Below are positions 18,132 to 27,761 of a DNA stretch of 64,000 nucleotides, piece after piece. Location of the stretch: positions 25,694-89,693 of the forward strand of contig JAHZDG010000008.1 in assembly GCA_019422485.1 (NCBI GenBank), read 5' to 3'. This DNA is from Alistipes sp. (GTDB lineage: Bacteria > Bacteroidota > Bacteroidia > Bacteroidales > Rikenellaceae). Under the pieces are notes generated by a model. The model was not told the origin of the DNA. It did no database searches and worked only from the letters and a program-made list of their open reading frames with translations. Each line of letters begins with the position of its first letter. Position 1 is the stretch's first letter. The position numbers were made by a program, and so were the translations under genes.

Positions 18132-18869
18132 ATGAAAAAGATTTTGTGGTTGTGTTGTGCAGCGCTTTTTGCTTCCTGCACTCGGGATCTTCCCGGTGGA
18201 GGATTGGTTTGGGGAAATGATACCCTGTCGCGTTCAGGCGCCCATGATGTGGTGGCGCTTATCTATCCGGTGGCTCAGGAAGGTGTGGCCGCCGATTCGA
18301 TCAACCGTACCGTGGAACATTATCTGAAACAGATCTTTGCGGGAGATTCGGTGGCGGCTACCGGGGTGACGCTGTCGCAGGCCGTGGACAGCCTGCTGGC
18401 TCAGAAAAATCGGGATACCATGATCGCCCATATGCCCTATCAGTTCTATTGTGAAGGCTCTTATTATACAAAGGGACATTTGACCTCGGTTTGGTTGCAG
18501 ACCTACGCCTTTACGGGCGGCGCTCATGGATTGACCCTGGGGAAATGCTTCAATTTCGATAACCGTACGGGCCGGCAGTTGCCGTTGGAAGAACTGATTT
18601 CGGACACGACCCGCTTGAGTGAATTGAATCGGGAAGCGTTCCGGCAATCGCTCTCTCAACGTCCTTTGACGCAAGAAGAGATCGATGCCTATTTGTTTGT
18701 AAAGCAGGATGAGTTACCTTTGCCTCAGAATATCGGATTCGATTCCACGGGGGTGAAAATGCTTTACAATCCTTACGAAATTGCGGCTTATGTGTTCGGT
18801 CAGTCGGTCTATGCCATCGACTATGATCGGGCCGAACCGGTCTTGCGTAAGATTGCCCGTGGAAAATAA
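18132..18869 (+). CDS. DUF3298-type lipoprotein (RsiV-like fold)
   Basis: A 245-residue exported lipoprotein. The lipobox is ALFASC, with the lipidated Cys at residue 16. The rest fits the DUF4163/DUF3298 layout: an N-terminal domain, then the C-terminal beta-rich part with YAFTGGAHGLTLGKCFNFD and a closing segment LYNPYEIAAYVFGQ. This fold is shared with the Bacillus lysozyme-sensing anti-sigma factor RsiV, but no transmembrane or sigma-binding part is present, so only an envelope location can be inferred. It sits between aroK and purL on the same strand with 12- and 42-bp gaps. Confidence 0.8.
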   Translation: MKKILWLCCAALFASCTRDLPGGGLVWGNDTLSRSGAHDVVALIYPVAQEGVAADSINRTVEHYLKQIFAGDSVAATGVTLSQAVDSLLAQKNRDTMIAHMPYQFYCEGSYYTKGHLTSVWLQTYAFTGGAHGLTLGKCFNFDNRTGRQLPLEELISDTTRLSELNREAFRQSLSQRPLTQEEIDAYLFVKQDELPLPQNIGFDSTGVKMLYNPYEIAAYVFGQSVYAIDYDRAEPVLRKIARGK

Positions 18870-18911
18870 ATGAAAACCATATAGATACGATAAACCCTAA
18901 TCTCGATAGGT

Positions 18912-21900
18912 ATGATACTTTTTTTTAAGAAAGGCAACACGATCTATGGCGTGGATGCACGCGAAACCTTTTCGGGCGAAGAACTGGCCCGGCTGGAATG
19001 GCTTTTCGGCGGAGCTGCTCGACTGGATGCCGAAACCTTGCACGGTATTTTCATCGGTCCTCGTCGCGAAATGATTACTCCCTGGAGTACCAATGCGGTG
19101 GAAATCACCCAGAATATGGGCTTGAAGGGCATCGTGCGCATCGAAGAGTTCGAAGTGGCCAAAAATGACGAACAGCCGTTCGATCCCATGTTGCGGCGTA
19201 AGTATCATATCCTGGATCAGGAAGTGTTTACGATCAGCAAGCAACCCGATCCGATCGTCTATATCGACGACATTGCCGCTTATAACCAACAGGAAGGGTT
19301 GGCGCTGAGCGAAGAAGAGATGAACTATTTGCGGGAACTGGCCGCCCGCATCGGTCGGAAACTGACCGACAGCGAAGTGTTCGGCTTCTCGCAGGTGAAC
19401 TCGGAACACTGCCGTCACAAAATTTTCAACGGGAAGTTCATCATTGACGGCGAAGAAAAACCGTCGACGCTGTTCGGCCTGATCAAGAAAACTACCACGA
19501 CCAATCCGGGTCGGGTGATTTCGGCTTATAAAGATAACTGTGCTTTCCTGCAGGGTCCGGTGGTGGAACAGTTCTCTCCGGAACGCCACGATACGTCGGA
19601 CTACTTCACGATCAAGGATTTCGAAAGTGTGATTTCGGTGAAGGCCGAAACCCACAACTTCCCCACGACGGTCGAACCGTTCAACGGTGCGGCTACGGGG
19701 ACCGGGGGTGAAATTCGTGACCGTATCGCCGGGGGTAAAGGGGCTTTCCCGATTGCCGGGACGGCCGTGTATATGACGGCTTATCCGCGTCTGGACGGAG
19801 GTCGCGAATGGGAAAACTTTACGGAGCCCCGCGAATGGTTGTATCAGACTCCCGAAGACATTCTGATCAAAGCCTCCAACGGGGCCTCGGACTTCGGGAA
19901 TAAATTCGGTCAGCCGTTGATCTGCGGGAGTTTGCAGACGTTCGAACACTTCGAAAACGGTAAAAAATTCGGTTTCGATAAGGTGATCATGCTGGCCGGT
20001 GGGGTCGGTTATGGTCGCAAACAGGATAGCCTGAAAGAAGATCCTACGAAGGGCGATAAGGTCGTTCTGTTGGGCGGTGACAACTATCGCATCGGGATGG
20101 GCGGTGGCGCCGTTTCTTCGGTAGCTACGGGTGAATATGCCGGAGCGATCGAGCTCAATGCCGTGCAGCGTTCCAACCCCGAAATGCAGAAACGGGCTTA
20201 TAACGCCATCCGCGCCGTGTCGGAAGAGGATGAAAATCCGATTATCTCGATCCATGACCACGGAGCTGGCGGTCACTTGAACTGCCTGAGCGAATTGGTG
20301 GAAGCCACCGGGGGCCGGATCGATATGGATCAGTTGCCTATCGGTGACCCGACCTTGAGTGCCAAAGAGATTGTGGGAAACGAATCTCAGGAACGCATGG
20401 GTCTGGTGGTTAAAGAAGAAAGTATCGAAAAACTGCGTCGGATCGCCGAACGTGAACGCTCGCCGTTCTATGTGATCGGGGAAGCGACCGGTGATATGCA
20501 GTTTACGTTTGTCAATCAGAAGACGGGCGAAAAACCCATTGACCTGAAATTGGAAGACATGTTCGGCAAGGCACCTCGGACGATCATGAACGATACGACG
20601 GTGACCGAAACCTATGCCGAACCGAAATACGATGCCGGACAACTGGTTCATTACGTGGAAACCCTGTTGCAGTTGGAAGGGGTGGCTTGTAAAGACTGGT
20701 TGACCAATAAGGTGGACCGTTCGGTGACCGGTAGGGTAGCGATGCAGCAGACCGCCGGGAGCGTTCAGCTGCCGTTGAATGACTGTGCGGTCGTGACGCT
20801 CGACTATCAGGGTGTACACGGGATTGCCACTGCGTTGGGGCATGCACCGGCCGCTGCGATGGCCGATCCGGCCAAAGGGTCGGTGCTGGCGATCACCGAA
20901 TCGTTGACCAATATCGTCTTTGCACCTATTGAAGGGGGGCTCGGATCGGTTTCGTTGAGCGCCAACTGGATGTGGCCCTGCAAAAACCCCGGTGAAGATG
21001 CCCGCCTGTATGCAGCCGTTCAGGCCGCCAGCGACTATGCACTGGCTTTGGGTATCAATATCCCGACGGGTAAGGACTCGTTGTCGATGACCCAAAAATA
21101 TAAGAACGGGGAACTGGTTTACGCTCCCGGTACGGTGATCATTACCTCGGCCGCCGAAGTTTCGGATGTGAAGAAGTCGGTTTCTCCGGCCCTGAAACAT
21201 CGCCGCAGCCAGATGATCTATGTGGATATGAGCCGCGATGCCTTCCGTTTGGGCGGGAGCAGTTTCGCTCAGATCGTGGGCAGCGTAGGGATGGATGTTC
21301 CGACGGTGACTTCAGCCGATTACTTTGCCCGTGCGTTCGACGCCGTACAACAGCTGATTCAGGAAGGGAAAGTGTTGGCCGGACACGACGTATCGGCCGG
21401 CGGGTTGATTACGGCTTTGCTGGAAATGACCTTCGCCGACAACCGCAGCGGTATGGATCTGAGTCTGGCAGCGCTGGGCGAAAAAGATATTGTCAAGGTT
21501 CTCTTCAGCGAAAAACCGGCTTTGGTGCTGCAGGTGGAAGACGGCTCTTCGGTATGCGAAGAGTTGAAGTTCGCCGGCGTAGATGCTTACGTGATCGGTG
21601 AAGTGAACCAGGATCGTCGCTTCTCGGTGACCAACGCCGGGTTGGATTTCGAATTGCTGATCGACTCGCTGCGTGACAGCTGGTTCAAGACCTCTTACCT
21701 GCTGGATCGCCGTCAGAGCGGACCGAAGAAAGCCGCTGAACGTTATGCCAACTACAAGAATCAGGAACTGAGCTATATTTTCCCGGAAGGCTTTACGGGG
21801 AAACTGGCACAGTGGGGCCTGGATGCCAAACGTCGTACGCCGACCGGTGTGAAGGCCGCTATTATCCGCGAAAAAGGGGTGAACGGTGACCGCGAAATGG

Positions 21901-22601
21901 CGTGGAGCATGTATCTGGCCGGTATGGACGTGAAGGACGTGCATATGACCGACCTGATCAGCGGACGGGAAACCCTGGACGATGTGAACATGATCGTTTT
22001 CGTAGGGGGCTTCTCGAACTCCGACGTATTGGGTTCTGCCAAAGGTTGGGCCGGTGCCTTCCTCTATAATGAACGTGCGAAGGAGAGTCTGGAACGCTTC
22101 TTCGCTCGGGAAGATACCTTGTCGTTGGGGGTTTGCAACGGTTGTCAGTTGATGGTCGAATTGGGTCTGATCACCCCCGATCACGAACAGAAACCTCGCA
22201 TGTTGCACAACGACAGCCATAAATTCGAATCTACCTTTGTCAACGTCGATATTCTGCCCAACGAAGCGGTGATGCTCTCTTCGCTGTCAGGCAGCCGATT
22301 GGGGATCTGGGTGGCTCACGGAGAAGGTAAGTTCCAACTGCCGTATGAAGAGAGCCGTTACCATATTCCGGTGAAGTATTCTTATGGTGAATATCCCGGC
22401 AACCCGAACGGCAGTGATTACAATGCAGCTGCGATCGTATCGGCCGATGGTCGTCACCTGGCGATCATGCCTCACCTGGAACGGGCCATCCGTCCGTGGA
22501 ACTGGGCTTATTACCCCGAAGACCGTACGTCGGACGAAGTGACTCCGTGGATCGAAGCCTTTGTCAATGCGGCTCGTTGGATTGCGGCCCATAAAAAGTA
22601 A
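18912..22601 (+). CDS. purL: Phosphoribosylformylglycinamidine synthase (long form)
   Basis: Converts FGAR to FGAM using glutamine and ATP, step 4 of purine synthesis. The 1229 residues combine all parts of the large PurL. An N-terminal PurS-like domain is followed by the linker. Two AIR-synthase-like halves follow, with QVNSEHCRHKIFNG, KAETHNFPTTVEPFNGAATG and HDVSAGGL. The C-terminal class I glutaminase has its nucleophile Cys in LGVCNGCQLM and the His/Glu of MPHLERAIRPW. The next purine gene, purM, lies at 39-40 kb on the other strand, so the pathway is scattered. Confidence 0.97.
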   Translation: MILFFKKGNTIYGVDARETFSGEELARLEWLFGGAARLDAETLHGIFIGPRREMITPWSTNAVEITQNMGLKGIVRIEEFEVAKNDEQPFDPMLRRKYHILDQEVFTISKQPDPIVYIDDIAAYNQQEGLALSEEEMNYLRELAARIGRKLTDSEVFGFSQVNSEHCRHKIFNGKFIIDGEEKPSTLFGLIKKTTTTNPGRVISAYKDNCAFLQGPVVEQFSPERHDTSDYFTIKDFESVISVKAETHNFPTTVEPFNGAATGTGGEIRDRIAGGKGAFPIAGTAVYMTAYPRLDGGREWENFTEPREWLYQTPEDILIKASNGASDFGNKFGQPLICGSLQTFEHFENGKKFGFDKVIMLAGGVGYGRKQDSLKEDPTKGDKVVLLGGDNYRIGMGGGAVSSVATGEYAGAIELNAVQRSNPEMQKRAYNAIRAVSEEDENPIISIHDHGAGGHLNCLSELVEATGGRIDMDQLPIGDPTLSAKEIVGNESQERMGLVVKEESIEKLRRIAERERSPFYVIGEATGDMQFTFVNQKTGEKPIDLKLEDMFGKAPRTIMNDTTVTETYAEPKYDAGQLVHYVETLLQLEGVACKDWLTNKVDRSVTGRVAMQQTAGSVQLPLNDCAVVTLDYQGVHGIATALGHAPAAAMADPAKGSVLAITESLTNIVFAPIEGGLGSVSLSANWMWPCKNPGEDARLYAAVQAASDYALALGINIPTGKDSLSMTQKYKNGELVYAPGTVIITSAAEVSDVKKSVSPALKHRRSQMIYVDMSRDAFRLGGSSFAQIVGSVGMDVPTVTSADYFARAFDAVQQLIQEGKVLAGHDVSAGGLITALLEMTFADNRSGMDLSLAALGEKDIVKVLFSEKPALVLQVEDGSSVCEELKFAGVDAYVIGEVNQDRRFSVTNAGLDFELLIDSLRDSWFKTSYLLDRRQSGPKKAAERYANYKNQELSYIFPEGFTGKLAQWGLDAKRRTPTGVKAAIIREKGVNGDREMAWSMYLAGMDVKDVHMTDLISGRETLDDVNMIVFVGGFSNSDVLGSAKGWAGAFLYNERAKESLERFFAREDTLSLGVCNGCQLMVELGLITPDHEQKPRMLHNDSHKFESTFVNVDILPNEAVMLSSLSGSRLGIWVAHGEGKFQLPYEESRYHIPVKYSYGEYPGNPNGSDYNAAAIVSADGRHLAIMPHLERAIRPWNWAYYPEDRTSDEVTPWIEAFVNAARWIAAHKK

Positions 22602-22648
22602 CGGACCTCAAAGTGAACATCCGGCATCAGAACGAGGAGGAGAGAACG

Positions 22649-23434
22649 ATGAATGATGCACCCATAGGCGTGTTCGATTCGGGGTTGGGGGGCTTGACGG
22701 TTTGGAGCGAGCTCTATAAAAAATTGCCCCATGAATCGTTGCTCTATTTTGGCGACGGGAAGAACTGCCCTTACGGAGACAAATCCCAGGCCGAGGTGAC
22801 GGCCCATGTGGATGAAGCGGTTCGAAGGATGATTGACCAGGGCGTGAAGATGGTGGTGATTGCCTGCAATGCGGCGACCGCCATGTCGATCGACTACCTG
22901 CGTCGGAGTTATTCGATTCCGTTCATCGGGCTGGAACCGGCGGTCAAGCCGGCGGCACTCTCTTCCCAAAGCGGAGTGATCGGGGTGCTGGCAACGGCCG
23001 CTACGTTACGGGGCCGGTTGTTTCAGGAAACCTCACGCCGTTATGCGGATCGTGTAGAGATTCTTTCGGCCGTGGGTCGTGGGTTCGTCGAGTTGGTCGA
23101 AGCCGATCGGGAACATACACCTGAAGCGGTGAAAACCGTCTCTCGGATCGTCCAGCCGATGTTGGATCGTGGGGCCGATCGATTGGTGTTGGGCTGTACG
23201 CACTATCCGTTTCTGCAGGATGCTTTGCGGGAGGTGATCGGTTCTCGGAACGTCGAGTTGATGAATCCGGCGGCGGCCATTGAACGCCGGGTGGAAAGTC
23301 TGTTGGAACTGCACGGTTTGCAGGCAAGGGCCGATCATCGTCCTGAATATACCTTTTTGACGGCAGCCGATGAGGCGTATCGCCAGCGGTTGATGGCCAA
23401 AGGGGAGCAGGCCTGTCTGATGAACTTTGAATAA
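22649..23434 (+). CDS. murI: Glutamate racemase
   Basis: Makes D-glutamate for peptidoglycan. About 261 residues. The two catalytic cysteines sit in VIACNAATAM (first half) and LGCTHYPFL (second half). The N-terminal IGVFDSGLGGLTV and YFGDGKNCPYGDK are standard. An in-frame ATG at 22613 would add 12 residues. I prefer 22649 because GAGGAGGAGAG stands 5-15 bp before it, an unusually good ribosome-binding site for this phylum, and it begins right at the conserved fold. It follows purL closely and precedes ftsK, another envelope-division gene. Confidence 0.94.
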   Translation: MNDAPIGVFDSGLGGLTVWSELYKKLPHESLLYFGDGKNCPYGDKSQAEVTAHVDEAVRRMIDQGVKMVVIACNAATAMSIDYLRRSYSIPFIGLEPAVKPAALSSQSGVIGVLATAATLRGRLFQETSRRYADRVEILSAVGRGFVELVEADREHTPEAVKTVSRIVQPMLDRGADRLVLGCTHYPFLQDALREVIGSRNVELMNPAAAIERRVESLLELHGLQARADHRPEYTFLTAADEAYRQRLMAKGEQACLMNFE

Positions 23435-23499
23435 TAAATAGATACAATCGTAAAAATGCACCGCTGACCGAAAACGGAAAGCGGTAACCGAACGCATAT

Positions 23500-26460
23500 A
23501 TGGCGACAAAAAAAACTCCGGCAGCGGCTGCCAAACAACCTAAACCGAAAGGACTGAGCGATAACCAGCGATGGGCTTATGGCTTGATTTTGCTGGCTGT
23601 GGCGGTGTTTATGTTGGTTTCGGTGGTTTCGTTTTTTCTCTTCTGGCGTGACGACCAAAGCGTGACGCAGTGGGGACAGATCTTTACCTCTTCGGGTGAG
23701 GAGGTGCGGAATCTGGGCGGCAAGCTGGGGGCGGTTATGGCTAACAGCATGGTGGGCGAATGGTTCGGACTGTTCGGAATCTGCATTCCGGTAGTGCTGA
23801 TCATTCTGGCACTGCGCATCATGCGATTCAAACCGATGTTTTTGCGCAAATCGGTGCGTTTGAGTCTGATCCTGATGATTTTGGGCTCCATTGCGCTGGG
23901 GTATCTGTTCGATGAGGCGTGGGGTGTTTTCGGTTCAGGACTGGGCGGGGCTCACGGAATCTATGTGGCCCGTTGGCTCAAATCGGTTTTGGGACTGGTT
24001 GGGGCCGGATTGTTGCTGTTGCTGGCCTTTATCATTTATGCCGTTTATATCAACCGAAATACCATCTCGTTTATTAATCGTGTGGGACGAGGATTGGCCG
24101 AGGGGGGAAAGAAGGTCGGAGAGACCGTGACCGATACGGCCAGTCATATTTTGGCTCACGAACAAGCTCGTCGGGAAGCGGCGGCCGAAAAGGCTCAACC
24201 GGAGGTCCCGGCACAGGAAGAGTCGGTGCCGGCTGCGGCTCAACCGGAAGCCCGTTCTTCGTCGAGATGGGTGCGGGATGAAGATGGGTTTGAAATCCAT
24301 ACGGTGGGGGAAGAACCGGAAGAAGAACCGGTCGCTCCCAGTATTCTGACCGATGATGACGGCTTTACCATTGAAGACCGTTCGGGGACGTTGGACCGAT
24401 CCGTACAGGCAGCTCCGCAACCGGTGATTCCTCCGGCCGAAGTGAAGGTGGATGAGAACGGGTTTACCATTACCGATTGGTCGCCTGAAGCTACGACACC
24501 TCCGGCTCCGGCGTATTATCAGGAAACGGACGAACATGGTTTTACGATTCAATATGCAGCGGGAGATGGCGATACTTCTTCTGTGAATCCTGCGCCTGCT
24601 GGATACGTGGATGAAACGACGGGCGAATATACTCCGGTCGATACTGCCTCCTCCGCCTGGGAAACATCGGCGCCCGAAACGGCTTATGCCGGGTATGCCG
24701 AACCCGTACAGCCGGGTTATGAGGCAGGGTATGAGGAGAATGGGCAGGCTGGTTATCCGGAACCGGCATCGGCGACCTATGCGGCTACCTCGGCTTATGC
24801 GGAACCGGCTCAGGTTCAGACTCCGGATCCGCAATTTGTGGCGGCGGTGCCTCAGCATTCGGATGTGGTGGCTACCGCCGAAATGGCCGTACAACATCTG
24901 CCGGCCGATGAAACGCTCACTGCCGAAGAGATCGAAAATACCTTGTATGATCCGACCTTGGATCTTTCGTCGTATCAGCGACCGCCGATCGAATTGTTGG
25001 AAGATCACAGCGTAGAGGTGAGTGTTTCCAGCGAAGAGATCGTCGATAATAAAAACCGCATTAAGGAGACGCTGGAGAATTTCGGGATCAAGATCGATAA
25101 GATCAAGGCGACGATCGGGCCGACGGTTACCCTGTATGAAATTGTGCCGGCCCCCGGTGTCCGGATTTCGAAGATTAAGAACCTGGAAGATGATATTGCG
25201 CTGAGTCTGGCGGCGTTGGGGATCCGAATCATTGCACCTATTCCGGGTAAAGGGACCATCGGGATCGAAGTGCCCAACAAGGATAAACAGGTGGTGTCGA
25301 TGTATTCGGTCATCAAATCGGTGAAATTCCAGGAGTCGACCTACGATATTCCGGTGGTGCTGGGGAAAACCATTCAGGACGAGACCTTTGTGATCGACTT
25401 GGCCAAGATGCCACACTTGCTGGTTGCCGGGGCGACGGGACAAGGGAAATCGGTCGGGCTGAATGCGATCATTACGTCGCTGTTGTATAAGAAGCACCCT
25501 TCGGAATTGAAGCTGGTGTTGGTGGACCCCAAAAAGGTAGAATTGACGCTGTATGCCAAACTCGAACGTCATTTCCTGGCCAAAATGCCGGGCGAAGACG
25601 ATGCCATCATCACCGATACCCACAAGGTGATCTATACGCTCAATTCGCTGTGTATCGAGATGGATGCCCGTTACGATTTGCTGCGTTTGGCCGAGGTGCG
25701 TCATGTCAAGGAGTATAACGAAAAGTTCAAGAACCGGAGACTCAATCCCCAGAAAGGGCATCGTTTCCTGCCCTATATCGTGGTGATTATCGATGAGTTT
25801 GCCGACCTGATTATGACAGCCGGTCGTGAGGTGGAAACCCCGATCGCGCGTATTGCTCAGTTGGCGCGGGCCGTAGGGATTCACTTGGTGATCGCCACGC
25901 AGCGTCCGACGACCAATATCATTACCGGGGTCATCAAAGCCAACTTCCCGGCGCGTATCGCTTTCCGCGTAACCTCCATGATCGACTCCCGGACGATTAT
26001 CGACCAGCCCGGAGCCAATCAGCTGATCGGACGGGGTGATATGTTGGTGTCGACGGGCAATGAAATCACCCGTGTGCAGTGTGCCTTTGTGGATACGCCC
26101 GAAATCGAACGGATTACGGAGTTCATCGGTAGTCAGCGAGGTTACCTCGGGGCTTACGAGTTGCCGGAGTATACCCCGGAAGGGGGTGAAAACGGTTCGG
26201 GGGCCGGTGGCAATCGAACGAACGACCTCAGTCAGTTGGATGCCATGTTCGAAGAGGTGGCTCGTTTTGTGGTACAGAATCAGCAGGGGTCGACCTCCTC
26301 GATTCAGCGTCGTTTCTCGATCGGGTACAATCGGGCGGGCCGAATCATGGATCAGCTGGAGATGGCCGGAGTCGTGGGACGTGCCGAAGGCAGCAAACCG
26401 CGTGAGGTGCTGATTCAGGATATGCTCTCCTTGGAACACCTGCTGTCGAATTTGGATTAG
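23500..26460 (+). CDS. ftsK: DNA translocase FtsK
   Basis: Membrane-anchored motor that pumps DNA at the septum and helps resolve chromosome dimers. 986 residues. The N-terminus has four transmembrane helices (about 25-190). A long acidic, Pro/Ala/Tyr-rich linker spans about 210-480. The motor follows: Walker A GATGQGKS near Lys650 and Walker B VVIIDEFADL near 763. The C-terminal gamma winged helix (about 920-986) should read KOPS-like sites. The linker holds four spaced copies of a D(E/D)xGF(T/E)I motif at about residues 260, 285, 318 and 344, then YAEP-type repeats. It lies between murI and lolA. Confidence 0.96.
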   Translation: MATKKTPAAAAKQPKPKGLSDNQRWAYGLILLAVAVFMLVSVVSFFLFWRDDQSVTQWGQIFTSSGEEVRNLGGKLGAVMANSMVGEWFGLFGICIPVVLIILALRIMRFKPMFLRKSVRLSLILMILGSIALGYLFDEAWGVFGSGLGGAHGIYVARWLKSVLGLVGAGLLLLLAFIIYAVYINRNTISFINRVGRGLAEGGKKVGETVTDTASHILAHEQARREAAAEKAQPEVPAQEESVPAAAQPEARSSSRWVRDEDGFEIHTVGEEPEEEPVAPSILTDDDGFTIEDRSGTLDRSVQAAPQPVIPPAEVKVDENGFTITDWSPEATTPPAPAYYQETDEHGFTIQYAAGDGDTSSVNPAPAGYVDETTGEYTPVDTASSAWETSAPETAYAGYAEPVQPGYEAGYEENGQAGYPEPASATYAATSAYAEPAQVQTPDPQFVAAVPQHSDVVATAEMAVQHLPADETLTAEEIENTLYDPTLDLSSYQRPPIELLEDHSVEVSVSSEEIVDNKNRIKETLENFGIKIDKIKATIGPTVTLYEIVPAPGVRISKIKNLEDDIALSLAALGIRIIAPIPGKGTIGIEVPNKDKQVVSMYSVIKSVKFQESTYDIPVVLGKTIQDETFVIDLAKMPHLLVAGATGQGKSVGLNAIITSLLYKKHPSELKLVLVDPKKVELTLYAKLERHFLAKMPGEDDAIITDTHKVIYTLNSLCIEMDARYDLLRLAEVRHVKEYNEKFKNRRLNPQKGHRFLPYIVVIIDEFADLIMTAGREVETPIARIAQLARAVGIHLVIATQRPTTNIITGVIKANFPARIAFRVTSMIDSRTIIDQPGANQLIGRGDMLVSTGNEITRVQCAFVDTPEIERITEFIGSQRGYLGAYELPEYTPEGGENGSGAGGNRTNDLSQLDAMFEEVARFVVQNQQGSTSSIQRRFSIGYNRAGRIMDQLEMAGVVGRAEGSKPREVLIQDMLSLEHLLSNLD

Positions 26461-26501
26461 TCGGCAGGGTTTCTGTTTGTTAAAATCAGATGATTCATAG
26501 C

Positions 26502-27140
26502 ATGAAAATCGTGAGTAAGCTCCTGTTAGGAGTGCTTTTGTTGGGCTGGGTCGTCCCTTTGCGGGCCGATGAAAAGTCGAAAGCCTTGCTGTCGTCTCTC
26601 TCTGCCCAGATGGACGCTTATACGAGTTATGAAATTGATTTTACCTCCAGTATGCAGGGTGAGTTCAGCCGTCTGGACGGGAAAGTGATCGTCAGCGGCG
26701 AGCGTTACTATATGAATACGCCGGGCATGGAGATCTTTTTCGACGGCGAGTCGATCTGGACCTATACGCATGACCTCAAACAGGTGGTGCGGGAAAAGCC
26801 CCGGACAGGAACGAATCTGTTGGATAATCCGGTCCGCTTTTTCAAGTTGTATGATGCGGATTTCGAACATGTCTATCGGGGACGTGCCACCTGGCAGGGA
26901 AAGTCGGTCGATGTCGTGGAACTGACCCCTCGTCGCAGTGGGGAAGGGTATTCTTCGATGGTGTTGCGGCTGGATGCTTCGACCCATCTGCCGGTGAGTC
27001 TTTCTTATCAGATGGAAGGCAGTTCGGCTCCTTTGGAGATTACCGTGCGGAAACTGACCCCGAATGTGCCGGTAACCGATGCCCGTTTTACGTTTGATCA
27101 ACGGGCGCATAAAGAGGTCGAAGTGGTCGATTTTCGTTAA
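26502..27140 (+). CDS. lolA: LolA-like periplasmic lipoprotein carrier
   Basis: Carries outer-membrane lipoproteins across the periplasm. About 212 residues with a signal peptide (MKIVSKLLLGVLLLGW, cleavage after about RADE). The mature part fits the half-open beta-barrel: MDAYTSYEIDFTSS, GKVIVSGERYYMNTPGMEIF, IWTYTHDLKQV and the closing strand VTDARFTFD. An ATG at 26490 would add four residues; 26502 gives the better signal peptide. It ends at a strong bidirectional terminator and so closes the long rightward run begun by plsC. A LolE-like permease lies at 35.5 kb. Confidence 0.87.
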   Translation: MKIVSKLLLGVLLLGWVVPLRADEKSKALLSSLSAQMDAYTSYEIDFTSSMQGEFSRLDGKVIVSGERYYMNTPGMEIFFDGESIWTYTHDLKQVVREKPRTGTNLLDNPVRFFKLYDADFEHVYRGRATWQGKSVDVVELTPRRSGEGYSSMVLRLDASTHLPVSLSYQMEGSSAPLEITVRKLTPNVPVTDARFTFDQRAHKEVEVVDFR

Positions 27141-27213
27141 GTGGCGTGTGAAGGGCGGGGTTTGATCTTCTCTCTCCCCCTCTACGGTTCAGTGAAATGA
27201 TAACATAATCAAT

Positions 27214-27246
27214 AAAAATCCCTCCGGTTTTTCCGGAGGGATTTTT
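27214..27246. terminator. Bidirectional terminator between lolA and the DUF4293 operon
   Basis: A 14-bp perfect stem (27214-27227 with 27233-27246) around TTTTT, flanked by A and T runs. It serves both convergent units. Confidence 0.9.
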
Positions 27247-27266
27247 TGTATGCGGAGATCGGCGGA

Positions 27267-27737
27267 TTAGCGAATGCGGTTGAGGGATTTGATCAGGGCC
27301 TGATCGTGAACGATACCGCGGAAGGCCAGGATCGAAAGAATAATGCCGATGATGGGAATCACATCGACCGGTGAGTATTTCATGGAGCTGACGGCAAAGT
27401 CGGCGATGACACTGCGGGAGTTGAAGATGTAGAAAGCGATGTAAATCTGCATGCCCAGCAGCAGAACGATCTCTACGAGGCAGAGACGCAGTTGCAGCCA
27501 CCGGCGTTTGAAAAAGAAGATATTGACCAGCGGTAACAGCGTGGAGAGTACCCACAGAATCCCCATTTGTACGGTTTTGACCACAGAAACATCAGGAGCG
27601 TCGGTGCTTTGAATTCCCCAGATGGTGATTTCGAACTCTTCGTTCCCCCCGATAAAGGTGGCGATGGGGAAGAAGCAGAGCAACAGCATGCCGATGAAAG
27701 TCAGTAACAGATATAAAGTTTGAATACGTTGAATCAT
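27267..27737 (-). CDS. DUF4293 four-helix membrane protein
   Basis: A 156-residue integral membrane protein with the family-typical start MIQRIQTLYLLL. Four hydrophobic segments lie at about residues 7-28, 55-75, 84-104 and 125-145. The function of DUF4293 is unknown. It is the last gene of a leftward operon with a GT2 glycosyltransferase 24 bp upstream. Confidence 0.82.
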   Translation of the reverse strand: MIQRIQTLYLLLTFIGMLLLCFFPIATFIGGNEEFEITIWGIQSTDAPDVSVVKTVQMGILWVLSTLLPLVNIFFFKRRWLQLRLCLVEIVLLLGMQIYIAFYIFNSRSVIADFAVSSMKYSPVDVIPIIGIILSILAFRGIVHDQALIKSLNRIR

Positions 27738-27761
27738 AGTGGTTTCAGGTTTTGTTTCGGT

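Noticed and set aside
18897..21200. 767-codon open frame on the minus strand opposite purL
   Set aside because: It mirrors the codon pattern of purL, has no family motifs and is His/Arg/Phe-rich, as expected of an antisense shadow of G+C-biased coding DNA.
23935..26439. 834-codon minus-strand frame opposite ftsK
   Set aside because: Arg- and His-rich low-complexity translation with no motif; the plus strand is unmistakably ftsK.
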